Below, one piece after another: positions 57,661-64,000 of a stretch of DNA of 64,000 bases. Source of the DNA: Dicyema japonicum (lineage: Eukaryota > Dicyemida > Rhombozoa > Dicyemidae). The DNA is taken from positions 62,001 to 126,000 of the forward strand of contig RDEW01000028.1 in assembly GCA_011109175.1 (NCBI GenBank), read 5' to 3'. Both the position numbers and the translations under genes were made by a program. The notes beneath the pieces are model-generated. The model was not told the DNA's origin. It saw nothing but the letters and a program-made list of their open reading frames with translations, and searched no databases. Each line of letters starts with the position of its first letter. Within the stretch, counting starts at the first letter, position 1.

Positions 57661-58093
57661 AATAATGGAGAATTTTATTAAGTAAAGTGTCAGTCAATTA
57701 AATTTGAGAGAGTTTCAATATATTTGATGGTTTCTCTCAAAATGTGGTGTTGATCCAAAGAGAGTACGTCTGATAACCCTGGGACCAGGTTTTTTAAAAT
57801 AATAAAATACTCTTCTTCTAAAGTTTTATAGCAACATTGAGCCATCAAACGACCGCGTGGATGTTCAAAAAATAGTTATGGGTTGTACAGCTGTTATGAG
57901 CGTTCCTTACTTGAGTAACACATATTGTATGCAGCTGTGGGCACAACAAATGGGCAAACTCAACCATCTGCTTTAGATAAGTTTGCTTACTATTTTCAGC
58001 TTTTATCGATTAAACCACACACTAACCACAATTAAAAATAAATATTTTAAAATAAAATATTAATAATACATCAATATGGGGTCTTCTGAGGAC
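57661..58093. other. Intergenic, nothing recognised
   Basis: No coding segment or repeat match. AT-rich next to the PP2A subunit stop. Confidence 0.4.
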
Positions 58094-59333
58094 TCATATT
58101 TGGGGGACACATTGACGGAAAAGGGCAAAATTTAAATTTCTGAGGAACCTAATTGCGTTTAATGTTATCATCTTGATTTGTGGGGACCAGTGGGTTAATG
58201 ATGTCCTGTACAAAGAGGGTACAAATTCGCTAAAGGCTTCGATGCAGTTATTCTTTATTAGAGTGAGCATCCAATCTTCATGGAGACTAAGCAGTGCGTG
58301 TTCAGATATCTGTCGTTAGTCACAGATGTACCTGCATTTGCTGATTTTCCAAGCAGGACCCCCAGAATTTAAAGAATTTAGCCAAGAGTTCCTTTGAGAA
58401 GCCAGAAGAGTCCAACTGGGAGAAGAGTCTGTGTATTTCTAGGACAAAGTATTTCTAACTAGCAAATAGACACCAACCCCACGACGGGAGTCACGACGAT
58501 GGAAGTACTTAATCAAATACTGAACCAACTCTGGAAACAATGTTTTCTCCTTTTTAACGAATACCAGGACACAGTCAGACAGTTCCTTGTAAAACAGGGG
58601 AATTGATCTGGTCTTGTGAAGTGGGAACAAGAGTGTAACGACTACGTCATTGTGATGAGGCTTCAATGGTTGAGGAAATCCTTCAGCGAAACTATTTATG
58701 AGTTTCTTAGTACTTTTTGTAAACATTGAGAACTTGGGCAATTCCGTGAAAGTGTTCTCCGTCGTAAATGAAGGTCGAGAGGATCTCCTCTATTTGCTTG
58801 ATGACATGTGACCGAACCCACAAGAACTTGTAGTACATTTTATGTATGACCTTCTCAAGGTACTCCCTTTCTCGAGAGTCCTCAGAATTGAATAAACTCA
58901 TAATCTGCATCAGCACACGTGCTTACTCTTTTAATATAATGCTTGTTTATAATTTTACGGTCCCCTTTTAGACTTTCTAAGTTCAATATTTGGAGGAGGA
59001 ATTGGTAGACCAACTAAGGTTAAGAATAAAATCAACTTCCAAATGGGGCCACGTACTCTCAGCATATTGTTCGGTGACCTCAACGTCTATACCGTTGTAG
59101 TACTCACTCACTGAGAATTCTCTGAAAATGTTTAAATTGATCATATTGAAGGAGGCTGTGAAGAATGCTTCACTGAAGGGATATTTTTCATTTGCCGCAC
59201 AAAAATCGACGATTTCACACAAAAGCGATCTCTTAACTTCCTTCTCCCTCAAAAGACTCAGTTTATCTTCAAAATTGAAGATGACACAGCATGCCTGTAT
59301 TTTATTAATACAAATGGATTCTTTATTATTCAT
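58094..59333 (-). CDS. PPP2R5: PP2A regulatory subunit B56
   Basis: B56 subunits target the PP2A phosphatase to substrates, for example at kinetochores and in Wnt signalling. Six exons join in frame: 59333-59015, 58976-58927, 58904-58725, 58705-58474, 58438-58332 and 58309-58094. The introns are 38, 22, 19, 35 and 22 bp, giving 367 residues. HEAT-like repeats align throughout with animal B56: KIQACCVIFNFEDKLSLLRE, KEVKRSLLCEIVDF, SLFNSEDSREREYLEKVIHK, HFHGIAQVLN, LFPLHKTRSIPLFYKELSDC, and FVPSLYRTSLTHWSPQI near the end. The variable N- and C-terminal tails of vertebrate isoforms (about 480-600 residues) are absent. The start is just ahead of the first conserved helix. No frame defects. Confidence 0.92.
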
Positions 59334-59905
59334 ATTACCAATATCTAGTTACTATAAGCTTGGGAGATAACCCTTAAGGAGTTTTCCACATCCGTAATTG
59401 TATGGGACCTGAATCTCCCTTGATTGACGACTGATGAGTTTTCTCACATTCAAATATTGTCTATCGACGTTCATTACACGGTTAATGCGCTTGTAACTTT
59501 AATATATGTGTGTTTGGTTTCCATAGAGATTAATTTGATTTATTGACGTTTACGTAATTTCATGGACTGCTTGCACCATTCAAATATTAGGGACTATTCA
59601 AAGGAGTGGGGAGTATTACCCACAAATGACCACATTGAGGCGTGCCATGACTCATGTGCGGATAATCTTCGGTTTACTAGTGCAATAACACTATCGATTT
59701 TAAGCTACTTTTTTAGAATGTACTTATGAGGGTATCCACCATGTAAATCTCTGTGGATATAAATGATTTATTATTTTGGCTATTAGTTGAGCGGCAAATT
59801 TTAATAATTTTTTTTCAAACAAATTAGTCGTATAACCACAAATTGTTCAATAATTTTTTAATTTTTTAATAATTTTACAATAATCAAATATTAAATTAAT
59901 AAATT
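59334..59905. other. Intergenic; AT-rich before 59906
   Basis: No gene seen. From 59800 the sequence is nearly pure A/T, like the islands ahead of gene starts. Confidence 0.35.
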
Positions 59906-60035
59906 ATGTTGGGTCCACCAAAAGTATTGCAATATTCATACTATAACTACCATAATCCATCTCTATATCCGTGGACATTAAATTGACTAAAGTTGGTGGT
60001 TAATTGGTCGGAAGGTTGAGGTGGTGACGCATTAA
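59906..60035 (+). CDS. Possible small or truncated gene
   Basis: An ATG at 59906 after an AT-rich island opens MLGPPKVLQYSYYNYHNPS. A 22-bp GT...AG segment (59971-59992), typical for this genome, joins to LYPWWLIGRKVEVVTH and a stop. Alternatively the part around 60013-60030, which equals the LINE-B terminus GGTTGAGGTGGTGACG, is LINE-derived. No family recognised. Confidence 0.3.
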
Positions 60036-60164
60036 ATTGGACAAAATATATACTTAACCTCATTATTAAGCCTTTGTCCACCATTTTGTGCGCATGAAAT
60101 AGGTGACGGACACAGGAATCCTTGAGTTCGAGTCCTGCCAAAATTGAAATAACTTGGTGGATAA

Positions 60165-60475
60165 TCTTAGAGACAAAGAGTGGACTTGTAAAAAATAAAA
60201 TTACGCACTCTCCTGGAGACGCAGTCGACAAGGCGGAGGCCAAGAAGATCCGTAAATACGAATCCCTCGGAAACCAATACCATTTCACCCCCATTGCTGT
60301 GGAGACAACTGGAACCGTGGGAGCTAAGACAAACGCCTTTCTCTCCAGCATTGGAAGCAAACTCGCCTTAAAAAGGTGTGAGCCACGGATGGGACTCTGG
60401 TTGAGACAGAGGCTTGAAATGGCGATTATCAGAGGTAACACCTTCGCCATTCTGTTGTCATAATTATTTATAATT
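60165..60475 (+). mobile_element. LINE-D 3' end, 5'-truncated
   Basis: Encodes HSPGDAVDKAEAKKIRKYES, HFTPIAVETTGTVGAKTNAF and LWLRQRLEMAIIRGNTFAIL, in line with the C-terminus of LINE-D at 28955-29200. The frame is intact over this stretch. It ends at about 60475 in an A/T-rich tail. Confidence 0.8.
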
Positions 60476-60639
60476 TAAAAAAAATAAAATTATTTTGTTA
60501 GTTTTATTAAAAATTATAATTTGGGCAATTTTTGACTAATTTTTTAATTAATTTTGACTTTTTTGCTTGATTGTTATTACATTAAACATTCAATAAATTT
60601 TAAATAATAATATATCAAAGATCTTTCAACGTTGTCGGA

Positions 60640-61500
60640 AAATGTATAACTGGGGTGGAAGATAACACGTGACTTCATCAAGAACATAATGGAATGTCTA
60701 CCGAATTGGAAATCCTGTGGGTGCGATGGTGTCCATTGTTTTTTGTCAAGAAATTTGGGCCCTTCATGATATTATGTGTGATGAGCTATTGAACTTTGTT
60801 AGTGGAGAATACTCATCGTACATGTGGATTTACACTGGAGTAACCTATCTAATTCCAAAAAATAACATGTGGATCACCAGATAATTTGCACCCAATCACG
60901 TGCATGCCTATTTTATATAAATTGCTCACTAATGTGTTAATTCGTATATTACACTCAGTTCTATCAATTGTTACGACGTAGAGGGTGGAAATCCGAGTTA
61001 CACTTTTATCATGACTGACACTGCAAAACAATAAGCCAGACATTTTATGACAAATTAAAAATAGGTTGTGATTATACAAGTAATAACCTCACAAGAAACA
61101 CTCAAGCATACAGAAGTGGAAAAGCCACACAAGTATGACTTGCTCGCTGGAGAATTGAGAATATTATACAATGCTCATGTGAGAATTATTCGTGGTTTTG
61201 ACATGGGATTATCTCCTCGTGCTACAGAAATCATTCGATTTATATGCCAATAATAGCTTGTATTCAATCGGTGGTGTTAAAGAAAACATTATAAAGTATT
61301 ATTGTCGAGCACGAACATGGAGTCAAATCCTTTACGCATCGAGGTTACTGGAAGAGCGGATAACTCATTACATTGGCGAAGCGGCGGACCCACAGTCCGA
61401 GGAGGAAGTGGTAGTCAGGTGGATGTCTGGTGAAGACCTCGTAAAAGAAGAAGGATGGTTTAGTCCAATCATAGTTAACATTATTTATTCATTTACGTTT
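60640..61500 (+). mobile_element. LINE-R (R4/Dong-like) degenerate copy
   Basis: RT N-terminal blocks appear in changing frames: GVTYLIPKN and LHPITCMPILYKLLTNVLI (about 60838-60945). The C-terminal part follows: EKPHKYDLLAGELRILYNAH (61120), an IIRGF-like decayed VIPVV block and QSVVLKKTL (61264). The region between is mostly deleted. Related to 44280-45270. Confidence 0.6.
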
Positions 61501-61619
61501 TTGACATAAAATTAAAGAAAATCTTCTAAAATGTATACTTTTTGGCAGAAATTTCCTAACATAGAAAAGCTTTGGTCAACTGTAAGGGTTGTTGAGTCAA
61601 CCAAAACAGGGAGTTTATT

Positions 61620-62745
61620 TATTTATTAACCCCTGGACCACCGAGAAAGAAAAAAAAGAAATGTCAACTAGTTAGGTGATCCCAGTTCCCGCAACCAAAT
61701 GTGTCATCCAAAGCCTGTGCGTCTCCATTGTTCCCACTGCCGAACGAAAGTGCCTTCTTTGATCCTTGCAGATGAAGCCGATTGGAGACGGAAATTTCTT
61801 TGCCAATCGATTTTCTTTTGCGTGGAACAGTGAGAGGCTGAGTGGGTACCCATCTTCATCGCAAATGCGGAGAAATCCGAACCACATCTACGGGTTGTAG
61901 ATTCCGTCAGCAATGGAGGTATTTTTGTTCCACATTGTGGTCCCAGCATACGTATTGTTTTCCTTTGCAGTAAGTTTAGTTTTTGGATAGTGGCCTCTGA
62001 TAATGCGAATCTCCACGCAGCATAGGCATATTCCACATCCGGCGCTGACGATATATAATTCCGGTTGCTTCATTTATATTCACTGGGGTCTTCTGGATAA
62101 GACACCGTGTGACATCCATTTTCTGCAGTCCTTTGGTGAGGACTTGTTTGGCATGGTAGGTAAAATTAAGAGTCTGTCGTATGTCACTCCCAGGATAGAA
62201 GGGTATCTTGTGACAGGTATCCGAGTATGTCAGATGAAAATTCTGGTCCTTCTTTGGACCGACTGTTGGAGGTGAATAGAGTGCATGTTGATTTTGGAGC
62301 CGATACCGAGAGACGGTTAGCTATCAACCAATCATGGACACAATCTACTTTCTTCTGTGCGAGTGAGACTGCTTTTGATGTCGAACTGCTTCTTGTTTCA
62401 ATGATGATATCGTCAGCATAAGAAAGCAGTAAGAAGTCCTTGTCAATGTCTGCGGGCAGGTCGTGGAGGAAAAGGTTGAATAGAGTGGGGGGACAAAGGC
62501 GAACCTTGGGTCACTCCGTTTGGTAGTAAACGTGATCTGATGTGACCACAGATGACCCTCCCACGTCTTCCAGATAGAAAATTGGCGAACCATAGCTTCA
62601 AGTTGAATTTTTGAATCAAAGATTTTTCCAATTAAATGTTTCCTCGGTACCGAGTCAAACGCCTTGCTGATGTCAATCGAGACCATTGTTGTTCGCATGT
62701 GTTTTGGGGCAGTGTTGAACTGCGAAAGCGTTAATAGGAAAGTCG
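61620..62745 (-). mobile_element. LINE-A copy (minus strand)
   Basis: RT blocks on the minus strand: FLLTLSQFNTAPKH and SIDISKAFDSVPRKHLIGKI (62743-62640), then a VTQGSPLSPHSIQPF-like block and a YADDI stretch in other frames. The C-terminus follows: MEYAYAAWRFALSEATIQKL (62036) and WMTHLVAGTGIT before the stop. The 3' tail is GGGGTTAATAAATAAATAAA (about 61640-61621). At 62745 the 3' end of another LINE-A copy (TTAGTTAGTTGTGACTG, TTAATAATAATAATAA) abuts it, so a second element lies to the right. Confidence 0.7.
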
Positions 62746-63085
62746 TGGTTATTATTATTATTAACCTTAGGCTAACCATTGTGAGCCCAGCACAAACAGT
62801 CACAACTAACTAATCCAAGGAAGGAACCAAAGGAAGAACATCTGCTTGTGCCGACCAAATCCATCTTCCAATATTTCATTACAAGGTTCCGCTTCCGAAG
62901 AGAGGTGGGGAAGTAGGTCCGCCCTCTTCCATTTGGTCCCACGCCCAACCCGTCGCGGACATCACTTCATTCCTTAGCGGAATAGTTTTCATAATGCAAT
63001 TTTCATCAGAGGATTTGGTCAGGAAGAAAGGTAGGAAAATCCCTTTTTAACTACTGTGTTGTGCCAGAAGGACTCGTCGCCTCAC
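62746..63085 (-). mobile_element. Second LINE-A 3' end (likely)
   Basis: The minus-strand sequence ending at 62746 has the LINE-A 3' UTR motif ATTAGTTAGTTGTGACTG and an ATT-repeat tail. The coding part upstream is too decayed to read beyond short pieces. Confidence 0.4.
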
Positions 63086-63089
63086 GGGT

Positions 63090-63205
63090 GGAATCTGTTT
63101 GACAAGAATTGACCTTCGCTGAAAATTCCATTATTCGAATTCGAACCCACGACCTTCAGATCCGATGTCATCAGACGTTACGTTCAGCCAGAAGGAAAGT
63201 CGTGG
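63090..63205 (-). mobile_element. tRNA-like SINE, family S3
   Basis: Minus strand: GGCTGAACGTAACGTCTGA and then ATCTGAAGGTCGTGGGTTCG followed by AATTC. It resembles the anticodon arm, variable loop and T-arm of a tRNA of the Met/Arg type, with a good B box. It does not close into a full cloverleaf by eye, so it is a tRNA-derived repeat rather than a tRNA gene. Confidence 0.5.
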
Positions 63206-63349
63206 ATGAGGGGTTTATGTATTATCTCAAAGAATAAATATTAAAAATTAATTTAAGAAAGTAATCGGTTATTGCCAGATTTAATTTGTTTCGAATTTAA
63301 TGGAAATTCTTAGAAATCTTTAGATGACTTGGGTAATACACAGAAAATT

Positions 63350-63680
63350 TTCTTCTCCAAAATCAAGTGCATGACCGATGTCCTGGTCAGTAGAAGGGAG
63401 TTAGAATTTTCTTGACATGGGTATTACAAGCCAGTAGCGACAAGAGATATGCAGGTAGAGAAATGTCTATAGCTTTGTGAATTCCAAGCCCTCTGAATCT
63501 GACAAACAGTGTAGCCTGCTTCCACGAGTTTTCCTCAAACCGTACATTGAAGATACGCTCCATTGTTGAAAGGAAAATCCCATCAATGTCTGCGAAATGG
63601 TCATATGAGTGAAATAGAATGACATCATCAGAACATCCATACCACGTCTCCTTCTTATATATTGAAGCATGAACACCTAT
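63350..63680 (-). mobile_element. LINE-D RT fragment
   Basis: Minus strand: DDVILFHSYDHFADIDGIFL, then WKQATLFVRFRGLGIHKAID and ISLPAYLLSLLACNTHV. It corresponds to the PSGFGGVGLRSALEVAYPAYLSSL segment of LINE-D at 28250. Confidence 0.65.
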
Positions 63681-63729
63681 TCTGTTATTCATCTTACAAT
63701 TGATGATAAGAATTAAATAAATAATCATA

Positions 63730-64000
63730 CTAATTCGTGGACTCGTCTGACAAATTATTGACTGTAGAAATCTAAAAAGGTGTAAAACCTAGAAATATTT
63801 AAGAATATCAGTAAATGTCTTAGAAATATCCCATTGACGTGGTAGTCCAACTGGGATGATCTTATATTTAAAAACGTCTAAATGGTCTTATAATTCATCA
63901 ATATTGATGTCTTAAACTCAATGTTGGACTGTTAATATTTAAACATGCCGAATTTTGACATTTTTCTTATTTTGGCCATACTCAGATCGTTCTTGTCCCT
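63730..64000. other. Intergenic, nothing recognised
   Basis: AT-rich end of the window with no coding segment. Confidence 0.35.

Noticed and set aside
59979..60049. CATTAAATTG(G)AC on both sides of 59990-60033 as a target-site duplication
   Set aside because: The same bases are explained by a typical 22-bp intron and following coding sequence; the duplicate is imperfect, so an insertion is not established.
60060..60150. tRNA-like GAGTTCGAGTCC on the plus strand
   Set aside because: T-loop-like motif only; stem bases do not pair and no upstream half is visible.
63090..63205. Possible functional tRNA gene on the minus strand
   Set aside because: Good T-arm-like sequence, but no acceptor stem or consistent D- and anticodon arms close by eye; treated as SINE head.
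1..64000. CRISPR arrays, bacterial operons or ribosome binding sites
   Set aside because: No regularly spaced repeats; spliced animal genes and LINEs exclude a prokaryotic source.

Overview
This window comes from a compact, AT-rich animal genome. Three things point there. The recognisable genes include metazoan families (tropomodulin, HEXIM-like, TAF11, INTS12, IFT140, PP2A B56). Most of the sequence between genes is non-LTR retrotransposon debris. The introns that can be placed by homology are extremely short, 19-47 nt and mostly 20-26 nt, all GT...AG. Introns of this size in an animal are best known from dicyemid mesozoans, so a dicyemid-like parasite is my leading inference; the sequence does not prove it.

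Genes, left to right: tropomodulin (1903-2898 -), choline-phosphate cytidylyltransferase (4955-5619 -), a short HEXIM-like protein (13390-13659 -), an ankyrin-repeat protein (16001-16417 +), the ciliary transport subunit IFT140 (19960-24395 +), an unrecognised gene (24571-24870 -), SepSecS with several frame breaks (29302-30916 +), INTS12 (34501-34977 +), an unrecognised small gene (35652-35961 +), TAF11 (46567-47008 -), another unrecognised multi-exon gene (55407-55816 -), the B56 subunit of PP2A (58094-59333 -) and a possible gene start at 59906. They are unrelated housekeeping or cytoskeletal genes with no operon logic. Several start beside short runs of nearly pure A/T that probably hold their promoters.

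Mobile DNA fills most of the rest. I distinguish these lineages. LINE-A is CR1/Jockey-like, and one copy carries a 2A-like peptide motif. LINE-A' is a related element at 38290-40860. LINE-B is an RTE-like element of about 3 kb, with two copies delimited by target-site duplications and one nearly intact. LINE-C is BovB/RTE-like. LINE-D appears to carry a C-terminal restriction-like endonuclease. LINE-R resembles R4/Dong. There are also tRNA-like SINEs, a roughly 220-bp retroposon with a LINE-A-like tail, an internally deleted Tc1/mariner element with long inverted repeats, and a hAT transposon (37673-43791) whose ends and 8-bp target duplication survive around two LINEs lying head to head.

Nested insertions give a relative chronology: LINE-B inside LINE-D (26242-27886), LINE-B inside a SINE (31364-34393), LINEs inside hAT, a retroposon inside LINE-R (44560-44779), and LINE-B directly beside the mariner element (48580-51425). 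Element names and clade assignments come from motif recognition by eye and need database confirmation.
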